Source: Flavimaribacter sp039888615
GTDB taxonomy: Bacteria > Pseudomonadota > Alphaproteobacteria > Rhizobiales > Rhizobiaceae
Length of the DNA stretch: 64,000 bases
Direction: 5' to 3' (one strand)
Assembly (NCBI GenBank): GCA_039888615.1
Contig: JBDQQS010000011.1
The first letter of the stretch is position 1. Every line of letters starts with the position of its first letter. Position numbers and translations under genes: made by a program. The notes beneath the pieces are model-generated. The model was not told the DNA's origin, did no database searches, and worked only from the letters and a program-made list of their open reading frames with translations. Positions 42,449 to 50,884 of this stretch are shown here, in pieces.

Positions 42449-43525
42449 TCAGGAGATAGCAGCCGCTATCGCCTTTTTCATGACAGTTGGCAACGCTTCG
42501 CCGTCGATTTCTCCGGGCGGGGACCACCATGTGCTTTCAAGCGGAACGCTAGCCGCCACATCCGCGCGATAGACGTCGAGCCGAAGTTCGAAATGCGTGA
42601 AGATGTGCTTGATGCTGCCTTTTGATCGCCAGTCGGCGGAAAACGGCGCTGCCTGCGTACCGGTGTCACCGTCTCGCCTTGCGGTCCAGTCCGTGGTCGG
42701 AACTTCGCTCATGCCCGCAAGCAAGCCGCTGTCCGGGCGCCTGCGCAACAAAATGGCGCCGTTGCGGTCAATGGCGACAAAGGCAGCGCCGCGGCGTACA
42801 GGCTTCGCCTTTTTCGCGGGTTTGACGGGATGAAGCTCCGGGTCGGACGTTGCGAGCGCCTCACAGTGTGAATTGAAAGGGCAGAGCGCGCAGGCCGGTC
42901 GTTTCGGGGTGCACAGCGTGGCGCCTAGGTCCATGAGAGCCTGGGCGAAATCGCCTGGCCGCTCCTTCGGCGTCATATGGTGAACGATCGCCTTGATTTC
43001 GGTTTTCCCGGCCGGCAGCGGCGTGTCGATGGCGCTAAGGCGTGAAATCACCCGCTCGATATTGCCGTCGACGACGGTCGCGTGGCTGTCGAAAGCAATG
43101 GCCGCGATCGCCGCCGCTGTATAGTCGCCAATGCCTGGCAGTTTCTTCAGCGCCTCGATTGTCTGCGGAAATCGGCCGCCATGGTCGCGCACGATCATGT
43201 CGGCGCATTTCTTCAGGTTTCTCGCGCGGCTATAATAGCCGAGGCCCGCCCAAGCCTTCAAAACATCCTGTTCGCTGGCTGCGGCGAGACCGAAGATCGT
43301 TGGCCAGCGCTTCAGGAAATCCGTGAAATAGGGCTTCACCGCCTGCACGGTCGTCTGCTGCAACATGATCTCCGAAAGCCAAATTCGATAGGGATCAGGC
43401 TGCTCTCCGCGGAGCCTGTCCTGCGGCGATACCCGCCAGGGAAGGCTGCGGTGATGCCTGTCGTACCAGTCAAGGAGAGTTGCGGCGTGCGCCTTGGTCG
43501 TGTGCTTCATTGGAGCCGTCGGCAT
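42449..43525 (-). CDS. mutY: A/G-specific adenine glycosylase
   Basis: A 358-residue DNA repair glycosylase removing adenine mispaired with 8-oxoguanine. The catalytic Glu is in LSEIMLQQTTV near 52. The helix-hairpin-helix is LPGIGDYTAAAIAAIA, with the catalytic Asp in VDGNIERV. The 4Fe-4S cluster cysteines follow C-x6-C-x2-C-x5-C in CTPKRPACALCPFNSHC. The C-terminal third is the NUDIX-like 8-oxoG sensing domain (RRRPDSGLLAGMSEVP). ATG at 43525 or 43510 may be used. Divergent from the DUF721 gene by 45 bp. Confidence 0.95.
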   Translation of the reverse strand: MPTAPMKHTTKAHAATLLDWYDRHHRSLPWRVSPQDRLRGEQPDPYRIWLSEIMLQQTTVQAVKPYFTDFLKRWPTIFGLAAASEQDVLKAWAGLGYYSRARNLKKCADMIVRDHGGRFPQTIEALKKLPGIGDYTAAAIAAIAFDSHATVVDGNIERVISRLSAIDTPLPAGKTEIKAIVHHMTPKERPGDFAQALMDLGATLCTPKRPACALCPFNSHCEALATSDPELHPVKPAKKAKPVRRGAAFVAIDRNGAILLRRRPDSGLLAGMSEVPTTDWTARRDGDTGTQAAPFSADWRSKGSIKHIFTHFELRLDVYRADVAASVPLESTWWSPPGEIDGEALPTVMKKAIAAAIS

Positions 43526-43570
43526 TGCAGTGGGTGCATTGGACTTGTAGAGTGCGCCAAGGCATTTTCA

Positions 43571-44095
43571 ATGCCGATTGATGGAAAACTCGGTTGCGCT
43601 CGAATGGTCAAGAACGTTGGAACAAGGCAGATCAGCGAAATCGCCAACGCGCTGATTGATCCCGTTCTGGCGAAACGCGCTGGTATCAACACCATGCTGC
43701 TTGGCATGTGGGACGAAGTCGTCGGACCTGACTATGTTAACTGCACCCGGCCGGAAAGCATCAAATGGCCGCGCAGAAGCGGGCCAGACGAACAATTCGT
43801 CCCCGGCGTGCTTACGATTGCCTGCGAAGGCGCGCGCGCGCTCTTTCTCGCGCACGAGACCGATCAGCTTATCCAGAGGCTGAACGCCATTTTCGGATTT
43901 CCGGCGGTCGATCGGGTCAAGATCGTCCAGAAGCCGGTGTCGGCACGATCACGCCGTCCGGCCCGTGATCGGGAAATGCCGCCTGAACAGCAAGGCCGGC
44001 TCGATCGCATGCTCGAAGACATCGAGGATGACCGGTTGCGGCAGGCGCTGGATAGGCTTGGCAAGGCGGTTCTGACCCGCCCGAGCAGGATGTAG
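43571..44095 (+). CDS. DUF721/DciA-like protein
   Basis: A 174-residue protein from ATG at 43571 (a second ATG lies at 43604). The core ALIDPVLAKRAGINTMLLGMWDEVVGP and LTIACEGARALFLAHETDQLIQRLNAIFG match the DUF721 family, whose DciA members load the replicative helicase DnaB in bacteria lacking DnaC. The C-terminal region is charged and predicted flexible. The frame continues upstream into antisense mutY and should be ignored there. In rhizobia this gene is usually followed by a DsbA gene and smc; here a catabolic module intervenes. Confidence 0.85.
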   Translation: MPIDGKLGCARMVKNVGTRQISEIANALIDPVLAKRAGINTMLLGMWDEVVGPDYVNCTRPESIKWPRRSGPDEQFVPGVLTIACEGARALFLAHETDQLIQRLNAIFGFPAVDRVKIVQKPVSARSRRPARDREMPPEQQGRLDRMLEDIEDDRLRQALDRLGKAVLTRPSRM

Positions 44096-44159
44096 TCTCC
44101 CGAAACTGAAATTCGTCACATCTCGCAGCGCGTCCGATTCGAACTCCAGATTCGGTCGT

Positions 44160-44180
44160 AACACGTGTCCCCACACTGTT
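44160..44180. terminator. Bulged hairpin between convergent DUF721 and gntR genes
   Basis: AACA and GTGT (44160-44168, with one bulged C) pair with ACAC and TGTT (44173-44180) around a CCCC loop, giving eight pairs. It overlaps the gntR stop codon (44179-44181) and lies 64 bp after the DUF721 stop. It may end transcription from both sides; no T-run on the plus strand. Confidence 0.4.
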
Positions 44181-44871
44181 ATGATGCCGAATCTTCCGTT
44201 GGAGCCCGCTCGCCAGACCTGATCGTGTTGCGCACGCTTTCCAGTTTGTTGGACAGATGTGTGATAAGCAGATCCGAGGTCAGCACGCCGTCGCGCGACT
44301 TCAGAGCCACGAGAATCGCCCCATGTTCTTCGACGGCCTGGCGCCATCGCTCCGGCGACATGTTGGCGAGATAGCGGACTCTGCGAATCCGTCCGGCAAG
44401 CGATCTGTGCGTTGTGATCAAAACCTCGTTCTGGCTGCCTTCGAGAATGATCTCGTGGATTTCCTGGTTGGTGTGGAAATAGGCGCTGCGGTCGGACTGC
44501 TCGAATTCCTTTTCCATCCGCGCCTGCAGAGACTCGACCTTCGAAATTTCCGCGTCGGTCATGCGCTCGCAAGCGATTCGTCCAGCCAGTCCCTCCAGGC
44601 TCATGAGCACCGAAAATACGTCGTCGAGATCCTTTTCACTGAGGCGGGCGACCCTCGCGCCGCGATTCGGCGTCAGCGTGACGAGGCCTTCCGAGGCGAG
44701 AACCTTCAGCGCCTCGCGCAACGGCGTCCTTGACACGCCGAACGCCTCGGTAAGCGATTTTTCGTTGATTTTTTCGCCCGGCGGTATCCCGCCTTCGGTC
44801 AGCAGGTCGCGAAGTTTCGTCACGAGCACCTCGTGAAGATGCAGGCGGTTGATAGGCTGAACCTGATTCAT
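44179..44871 (-). CDS. GntR family transcriptional regulator, FCD (FadR) subfamily
   Basis: A 230-residue regulator from ATG at 44871 (MNQVQPINRLHLHEVLV). Residues 10-75 form a winged helix-turn-helix with the GntR signature INEKSLTEAFGVSRTPLREALKVL shortened at its ends to NEKSLTEAF and TPLREAL. Residues 95-215 form the all-helical FCD ligand domain, with metal-site histidines in FHTNQEIHEIIL and in the C-terminal HLSNKLE region. FCD regulators usually sense organic acids. It is divergent from the aminotransferase-oxidoreductase-TTT genes and is their likely local regulator. Confidence 0.92.
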   Translation of the reverse strand: MNQVQPINRLHLHEVLVTKLRDLLTEGGIPPGEKINEKSLTEAFGVSRTPLREALKVLASEGLVTLTPNRGARVARLSEKDLDDVFSVLMSLEGLAGRIACERMTDAEISKVESLQARMEKEFEQSDRSAYFHTNQEIHEIILEGSQNEVLITTHRSLAGRIRRVRYLANMSPERWRQAVEEHGAILVALKSRDGVLTSDLLITHLSNKLESVRNTIRSGERAPTEDSAS

Positions 44872-44940
44872 CGCGAGCGTCTGTCGCTCCTCTGTTCCCG
44901 TTGGCCCAATTATCCCGCGATCGCGCAGCCGAAGCAAGAC

Positions 44941-44970
44941 TTGATTATGAATTCAAAATTCGTTATTCAA
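44941..44970. promoter_or_regulatory. Putative operator dyad in the gntR/aminotransferase divergent region
   Basis: An AT-rich imperfect dyad in the 156-bp divergent region is centred on GAATT-CAA-AATTC (44949-44961), with TTGA at 44941 and TCAA near 44967 as outer arms offset by one base. The position and A/T-rich symmetric form suit a GntR-type operator controlling both directions. No biochemical motif for this regulator is known to me. Confidence 0.4.
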
Positions 44971-45027
44971 ATATCTACGACCGTCGGCGTCATTGTCGCG
45001 GCTGAAAAGGGAGGAGATCAGCGCGGC

Positions 45028-46251
45028 ATGGCAGGACGTCACCATCTTTTTATTCCTGGACCCACCAGCTTGCCGGAGCGCGTGCTTCGGGCAATGGATC
45101 GACCCACGATCGATCACCGGGGTCCCGCATTCAAGAAACTCGCTGGAGACGTGCAGGACGGATTGCGCTGGGTGTTCGGCTGCGCCGGTCCAGTGGTGGT
45201 CTATCCGGCTTCGGGCAGCGGCGCGTGGGAAGCGGCGCTCGTGAACACGCTTTCCGCCGGCGATCGCGTATTGATGTACGAGACGGGGCATTTCGCAACG
45301 CTGTGGCGCGATATCGCCGATAAACTTGGCCTTGAAGCCGAGCTGATAGCCGGCGACTGGCGGGGCGGGGCGGATCCGGACGCTATCGCAAGGCGTCTGA
45401 GGGAAGACAGGGACAAGACCATTCGCGCCGTCTGTGTCGTGCATAACGAGACCTCGACGGGATGCGTGACGGATATTGCGGCGGTGCGCCGGGCAATTGA
45501 CGCCGAGCAGCATCCGGCTCTCCTGATGGTTGATACGATTTCCTCTCTTGGCTCGATGCCCTATCGCGCCGACGAATGGGGCGTTGACGTGACGATCGGC
45601 GGTTCGCAGAAGGGGCTGATGCTGCCGCCTGGTTTGTCGTTCAATGCACTCAGTTCGCGGGCGATTGCAGCCTCGCAGGTCGGTGGTCTGGCGCGTTCCT
45701 ATTGGGACTGGGGCGCGATGCTGGATATCAATTCGCGCGGCTTCTTTCCTTATACGCCGGCCACAAACCTGCTATTCGGTGCGCTTGAAGCGGTTGAGAT
45801 GATGCAGTCGGACGGCCTCGACGCGATCTTTTCGCGGCATGAGAGTTTTGGACGGGCGACCCGGGCGGCAGTAGGCGCCTGGGGGCTGGAGCTTCAATGC
45901 ACCGATCCGGTTGCCCACGCATCGTCCTCCCTGACAGCGGTGCGCGTTCCCGAAGGTCATTCCGCCGACGCCATTAGAGCTGTCGCGCTGGACCGCTTCG
46001 ACCTTTCGCTCGGAAACGGGCTGGGTCGGCTCGCCGATCGGGTGTTCCGCATCGGGCATCTCGGCGATCTGAACAGCCTATCGCTGCTGTCGGCCATTGC
46101 AGGCGTGGAAATGAGTCTCGGGCTGGCTGGCGTCCCTCACCGGAAAGGTGGCGTAGAGGCGGCGATGAATCTTCTCGCCGCTACCCCTGAAACTGTCGAG
46201 CAGATGACCGCCGGGCGTGATGCGACGCCACTGAAAAGAGCGACTGCATGA
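45028..46251 (+). CDS. Class V aminotransferase, serine-glyoxylate/alanine-glyoxylate type
   Basis: A 407-residue PLP enzyme. The start GRHHLFIPGPTSLPERVLRAM and the central FPYTPATNLLFGA match serine-glyoxylate aminotransferases. The PLP aspartate is in LMVDTISSLGSM and the PLP-bound lysine in IGGSQKGLMLPPGL near 200. ATG at 45028 has GGAGGAG 11 bases upstream; the longer open frame overlaps the regulator. It overlaps the FAD oxidoreductase by ATGA and so acts in the same pathway. The true amino donor and acceptor are unknown; pyridoxamine-pyruvate aminotransferase is a distant relative. Confidence 0.9.
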   Translation: MAGRHHLFIPGPTSLPERVLRAMDRPTIDHRGPAFKKLAGDVQDGLRWVFGCAGPVVVYPASGSGAWEAALVNTLSAGDRVLMYETGHFATLWRDIADKLGLEAELIAGDWRGGADPDAIARRLREDRDKTIRAVCVVHNETSTGCVTDIAAVRRAIDAEQHPALLMVDTISSLGSMPYRADEWGVDVTIGGSQKGLMLPPGLSFNALSSRAIAASQVGGLARSYWDWGAMLDINSRGFFPYTPATNLLFGALEAVEMMQSDGLDAIFSRHESFGRATRAAVGAWGLELQCTDPVAHASSSLTAVRVPEGHSADAIRAVALDRFDLSLGNGLGRLADRVFRIGHLGDLNSLSLLSAIAGVEMSLGLAGVPHRKGGVEAAMNLLAATPETVEQMTAGRDATPLKRATA

Positions 46252-47660
46252 GCGGCGAGCAGACCTACAGACTGGTCCGCGATATCCCGGTCGAGGAGAG
46301 TTATGACGTTCTCGTCGCGGGTGGCGGACCCGCCGGCGCTGCGGCGGCGATCTGCGCCGCGCGGCTCGGCGCAAAGGTTCTGCTGGCCGAGGCCGCCGGA
46401 TGCATGGGCGGCATGGGCACGTCTTCTTACGTCACCACTTTCGGTCCGATGGGCGACGGCGAACGTCCACTGGTCGGCGGGTTCTGTCGCGAGATGGTCG
46501 AGAACATGCATCAGCGCGGGTTTCTCGGTCCAGGCGTCACACCCGATTTCTGGACCAGGCACTACAATCGCTGGATTCCCTTCCATCCGGAAGGGTTGAA
46601 GCGGCTGCTTGACGAGAAGGCGGTCGAGGCGGGAGTCGATGTCCGGTACTTTACCCGCGTGATTGATGCGGAGACGGATGGAAACCGAATCACCGGCGCC
46701 GTCATCTGCAATGTCGAGGGTTACACGTTCATCAAGGCGAAAACCTTCATCGACTGCACCGGAGACGCGGCGCTTTCGGACCTTGCTGGCGCGGAGTGCA
46801 AGGTCGCCGGCGTGGACTGGCCTGAAACCGCCCCGGCCACCTTGTGTTCGCTGGTCGGAAATGTGAACTGGGACGATCCCGCCTATGGCGACGACTATTC
46901 CGGGATCGACGCGGTCAAGATGCGGACCCGCAAGGAACTGTTGCCGAAAGCAGTCGAGGACGGACATTTTTCGGAGACGTTTCGTTTCATTCCTGGCATG
47001 AACAAGCTTGGAAACCGGATCGGCAACATCAACGCCGGCCATGTCTACGGAATGGACGGCCTCGACAGCAAGAGCCTCTCCGAGGGCATGATGCGCGGGC
47101 GCGTCGTTGCCCGGGAGTTCGTCGAATTCTATCGCGACTATGTTCCTGGATGCGAGAACATCGAACTGGTGTCCACGGCGCCAGTGATGGGCGTACGCGA
47201 CACGCGCCGCATTGTCGGCGAGTTCACGCTGACGATCGAGGATTATCAGGCGCGCCGCCAGTTTCCGGATCAGATCTGCGTCTACAATCGTCCGCCCGAC
47301 AACCATCCCACGAACAGTTCGCGCGAGGAATACGAGCGTTTCAAGCGCGATTTCGAGGGCACGGGCAAGCTGGCGCGCGGCGCCTCCGTCGGGTTGCCCT
47401 ACAGCATCCTTGTTCCGAAGGGATGGGAAAATCTTTGGGTGGCGGGTCGTTGCCATTCGAGCGGCCACGCCGTGCATGGTTCGATCCGGGCGCAGTCAGC
47501 GGCCTACATGATGGGGCAGGCGGCCGCCACGGCCGCGAAGCAATCCATGGAAACGGGTGAGCCGGCGTGCGACCTCGACACCCGGCGACTGGTGGAAAGT
47601 TTGCGCGCCGATGGCAGCTATCTGCCGCAGAAGGAACTCAGCAGATCGATGACCAGGTGA
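46248..47660 (+). CDS. FAD-dependent oxidoreductase
   Basis: A 470-residue soluble flavoprotein. The dinucleotide-binding motif DVLVAGGGPAGAAAAICAARLG is near residue 20-40, followed by EAAGCMGGMGTSS. KTFIDCTGDAALSDLAG near 165 and a C-terminal VAGRCHSSGHAVHGSIR complete the FAD-binding site of the FAD_oxidored group. The substrate is unknown. It is coupled to the aminotransferase by ATGA and followed after 51 bp by a TTT solute-binding protein, so a compound imported by that system is probably oxidised and transaminated. Confidence 0.87.
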   Translation: MSGEQTYRLVRDIPVEESYDVLVAGGGPAGAAAAICAARLGAKVLLAEAAGCMGGMGTSSYVTTFGPMGDGERPLVGGFCREMVENMHQRGFLGPGVTPDFWTRHYNRWIPFHPEGLKRLLDEKAVEAGVDVRYFTRVIDAETDGNRITGAVICNVEGYTFIKAKTFIDCTGDAALSDLAGAECKVAGVDWPETAPATLCSLVGNVNWDDPAYGDDYSGIDAVKMRTRKELLPKAVEDGHFSETFRFIPGMNKLGNRIGNINAGHVYGMDGLDSKSLSEGMMRGRVVAREFVEFYRDYVPGCENIELVSTAPVMGVRDTRRIVGEFTLTIEDYQARRQFPDQICVYNRPPDNHPTNSSREEYERFKRDFEGTGKLARGASVGLPYSILVPKGWENLWVAGRCHSSGHAVHGSIRAQSAAYMMGQAAATAAKQSMETGEPACDLDTRRLVESLRADGSYLPQKELSRSMTR

Positions 47661-47711
47661 GGTTTCGCCGCAACAGGCGGCACTGAATTTAATCACAGGG
47701 AGGAAACTGAA

Positions 47712-48782
47712 ATGCTAAAAATGATGCTCGCGGCCGGCGTGGCCGTTCTAACCATGGCGGTCCAGACGCCGATCCATGCCAAAGACAAGTATGAGGGCGA
47801 AAACGTCCGCATCGTCATCAATCTCGGCGCTGGCGGCTCGACCGGCGTAATGGCGCAACTTTTTGCCAATCACTGGAAAGAGCATATCCCCGGCGACCCG
47901 AACTTCGTCGTGCAACCGGTGACCGGCGGCGCACAGATGAAGGGTATCATCGAAGCGCGCAATGCGCGTCCTGATGGCTTTACGATCGCCTGGGTCGCTT
48001 GGTCCGGCCCTACGCGCGCCATCGGTCCGAAGAGCCAGAATGTCGACTGGAGCGATTTCGAGGTGATCGCCGGCGTGGGCGTGCCGCAAATGGCGTACAT
48101 GCGCAACGACGTCGGCGACGGCGTGTCGGGATATGAAGACCTTGTCGGTCTGCAGGGCGTCCACATCGGCGGCTACAGACCGGGATCCTATCTCGACCTG
48201 ACGGCGCGCATGTCGTTAGATCTGCTCGGCGTTGACTACGACTACACCACAGGCTTCGGCGGGGGCTCGAAAATTGTCGCGGCCCTGCAGCGCGACGAAG
48301 TCAATTTCCACGTCACTCCGGCGGCGAATTATTTCGGCGGCATTGAGGACAACGTCGTCGAAGCGGGCATGGGGTTGCCTCTCTGGTACTACGAATTGCC
48401 CGGTTCTGACGGCAAGCGGGCGCAAAACGACCAGTTCGAGGGTATTTCGACATTCCGGCAGGTCGCCGAAACGATCACTGGCTCTCCGCCCTCCGGCCCC
48501 ATCTGGGATTCGCTCCAGTGGCTCAATAACGGCATGGCTGGCGTAACGTGGTTCATTGGCGTCCCGGCCGGTGTCGACGCCGAAACCGTCGAGATGCTAC
48601 GCACGACGTTTGCAGAAACCATCAGTGACCCCGCATTCCTCGCCGAGGCAGTGGAAAAGACCGGCATCGTGCCGACCTATACCCCGCCCGAGGCGATGCA
48701 GACCATGATCGACGGCTTGAAAAATGTCGATCCCGCCATTGCCGAAACTGTAACCGGCTATATTGAATCCGGAACGCAATAA
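47712..48782 (+). CDS. Tripartite tricarboxylate transporter (TTT) solute-binding protein, TctC family
   Basis: A 356-residue periplasmic binding protein. It has a signal peptide (about 1-23, PIHAK) and the family motifs NLGAGGSTGVMAQLFANHW near 37 and VTGGAQMKGIIEARNARPDG. The ribosome binding site GGGAGGAAACTG is strong, as expected for a highly expressed binding protein. TctC proteins bind carboxylates and related small molecules with high affinity and pass them to the TctA-TctB membrane complex, encoded 54 bp downstream. The sequence does not reveal the ligand. Confidence 0.9.
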   Translation: MLKMMLAAGVAVLTMAVQTPIHAKDKYEGENVRIVINLGAGGSTGVMAQLFANHWKEHIPGDPNFVVQPVTGGAQMKGIIEARNARPDGFTIAWVAWSGPTRAIGPKSQNVDWSDFEVIAGVGVPQMAYMRNDVGDGVSGYEDLVGLQGVHIGGYRPGSYLDLTARMSLDLLGVDYDYTTGFGGGSKIVAALQRDEVNFHVTPAANYFGGIEDNVVEAGMGLPLWYYELPGSDGKRAQNDQFEGISTFRQVAETITGSPPSGPIWDSLQWLNNGMAGVTWFIGVPAGVDAETVEMLRTTFAETISDPAFLAEAVEKTGIVPTYTPPEAMQTMIDGLKNVDPAIAETVTGYIESGTQ

Positions 48783-48836
48783 GCAATCAGAGCAAGGCGC
48801 GGTGAGCCTCGCCGCGCCCGCGCCGATGGGTGGATC

Positions 48837-50789
48837 ATGTTCGACGCGTTCTTGAGCGGCCTGCAACTCGTTTTCGCATGGCCTGCCTTCGGGTATCTGC
48901 TGATCGGCGTCGCATTTGGCGTCTGGCTTGGCGCGGTGCCCGGTCTGGGCGGCATAACCGGCGTCGTCATCATTCTCCCATTCACCTTCGGAATGGACAC
49001 CGTTCCGGCGCTGGCGCTTATCCTCGGGGTCTTCGCGGTCACGGCAACCTCGGACACGATCGCTTCCGTTATGCTGGGCATTCCCGGAACGGCCGCATCC
49101 CAGGCGACCATCATGGACGGATATCCGATGGCGCAGAACGGCAAAGCGGCTCGCGCGTTCGGCGCGGCGTTCACCGCATCAGCTGTTGGAGGCGTCATGG
49201 GCGGACTGGCGATGGCGGCCTCGCTGCCGATCATTCGACCATTGATCCTGTCTTTCGGCTTGCCCGAGTTCTTCCTGCTCGGCGCGCTCGGTCTCACAAT
49301 GGTCGCCGCGGTTTCCGGACGGGCTATCTCCAAGGGCCTAGCCGCCGCCGCCGTCGGGCTCATGCTCAGCCAGATTGGCTTTCCCGTCGCCAGCGAAGTG
49401 CCCCGCTACTGGTTCGATGTCCAGTATCTGATAGATGGTCTGCCATTGATCCCGCTCGTCCTCGGCCTGTTCGCCATCCCTGAAATGCTGGATCTGGCGG
49501 TTCGCAACAGTTCGATATCGCGCGTGGAGCAGAAACAGAGCGAAACGCTGGCCGCGGGTGTCCGCGACGCTATGCGCAACTGGTGGTTGATTTTGCGATG
49601 CTCGTGGATCGGCATCTATATCGGTATGCTGCCGGGACTGGGCGGCATGATCGCCGACTGGGTCGCCTACGGGCACGCCGCCCAGGGCTCGAAGGCGGAT
49701 GACGAGCCGGAGTTCGGAAAAGGCAATGTGCGCGGCGTCATCGCGCCGGAAGCGGCGAACAACGCGGTCCTCGGGGGCGCCCTGATTCCGACCGTGGGAT
49801 TGGGAATACCGGGAAGCGCTTCGATGGCCATCCTCCTCGGAGCCTTCATGATCCTCGGTCTTGCGCCAGGCCGCGCGATGCTGAGCGATCAGCTCGACAT
49901 TACCTTCTCGCTGGTCTGGATGCTGATATTCGCCAATATCATCGGAGCGGGTTTGGTGATGCTTCTCAGCAGGCAGGTGGCGCGTCTGGCCTTTATCAAT
50001 GGACACCTGCTCGTTCCTGGCGTGTTGCTGTTCGTCTTCATGGGCGCTTGGCTCGACACGCCGGACATTGCGAGCTGGATTACCATGCTTGCGCTTGGCG
50101 TGACGGGCGTATTGATGAAGCGCGGTTGTTGGCCGCGTCCGGCGCTCGTGCTCGGCTTCGTGCTAGGGCCGGTGATGGAAAACGCCATTGTTCTGTCGAC
50201 GCAGACTTATTCTCTCGTCGACGTGATGAAAAGGCCTCTCTCGCTTATTCTCATCCTGGTTCTGGCGGGAGCGCTCGTACTCGCTGTTCGCGCGACGATG
50301 CGCGTCCAGAAGGCTGCGGAAGGCAGCCGCACGGAAGCGTCTGCGTCCGACGGTGGTCTGAGTTCCCTTGCGCTCGGGGTCGTTTTTCTGGTCGCTTTCG
50401 CGGCGGCGATCTGGCCTGCGCTGGATTGGACGCCTTCGGCTAGGCTTTTCCCACTGGTCATCGCTCCTGTCGGAATGGCCGTTGCGCTTCTGTCCATCGG
50501 GCGCGATCTGAAGTGGAGAAGAAACGACGCAAACCAGTCGGCGTCCGACGATACGGACAAGCGCTCGCTCATCTTCCTGCTCTGGCTGGCTGCGCTGATC
50601 GCCGTCGCCTACTTTCTGGGACAGCCGGCGGCGCTTATCGGGTTCGTGGCGCTGTACCTTTGGCGCTGGGGAGATTTTCGTCCGCCCGTCGTTCTGGCCT
50701 ATGTGGGCGGCGCTGCGCTTGTACTCTATCTCGTCTATGAGAAAGTTCTCTTTATTCGCTGGTGGGATCCTGTCTTTCCGCTATGGTGA
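48837..50789 (+). CDS. Fused TctA-TctB membrane component of a tripartite tricarboxylate transporter
   Basis: A 650-residue membrane protein. Residues 1-490 are a TctA permease with the repeated motifs GAVPGLGGITGVVIILPFTFGM-type near 33 and GMLPGLGGMIADWVAYGHA near 262, and GIPGTAA/GIPGSAS elements. After a polar linker (about 490-520), residues 520-650 have four further helices with the length and layout of TctB (SARLFPLVIAPVGMAV). There is no separate tctB gene in the cluster, so this single chain probably supplies both membrane subunits. The transporter is driven by an ion gradient. Confidence 0.87.
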   Translation: MFDAFLSGLQLVFAWPAFGYLLIGVAFGVWLGAVPGLGGITGVVIILPFTFGMDTVPALALILGVFAVTATSDTIASVMLGIPGTAASQATIMDGYPMAQNGKAARAFGAAFTASAVGGVMGGLAMAASLPIIRPLILSFGLPEFFLLGALGLTMVAAVSGRAISKGLAAAAVGLMLSQIGFPVASEVPRYWFDVQYLIDGLPLIPLVLGLFAIPEMLDLAVRNSSISRVEQKQSETLAAGVRDAMRNWWLILRCSWIGIYIGMLPGLGGMIADWVAYGHAAQGSKADDEPEFGKGNVRGVIAPEAANNAVLGGALIPTVGLGIPGSASMAILLGAFMILGLAPGRAMLSDQLDITFSLVWMLIFANIIGAGLVMLLSRQVARLAFINGHLLVPGVLLFVFMGAWLDTPDIASWITMLALGVTGVLMKRGCWPRPALVLGFVLGPVMENAIVLSTQTYSLVDVMKRPLSLILILVLAGALVLAVRATMRVQKAAEGSRTEASASDGGLSSLALGVVFLVAFAAAIWPALDWTPSARLFPLVIAPVGMAVALLSIGRDLKWRRNDANQSASDDTDKRSLIFLLWLAALIAVAYFLGQPAALIGFVALYLWRWGDFRPPVVLAYVGGAALVLYLVYEKVLFIRWWDPVFPLW

Positions 50790-50884
50790 TAACACGTCCG
50801 TGAATCGTTTCCAAAACGGTTGTTTTGCCGCATTTTTGGCTATAAGTGTCCCAACCGAGTTGCTGGAAATCAGGGAAATCACCA

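Noticed and set aside
44139..44160. A tRNA-like GATTCGAAC segment after the DUF721 gene
   Set aside because: Only a T-arm-like fragment; no acceptor, D or anticodon stems can be formed around it.
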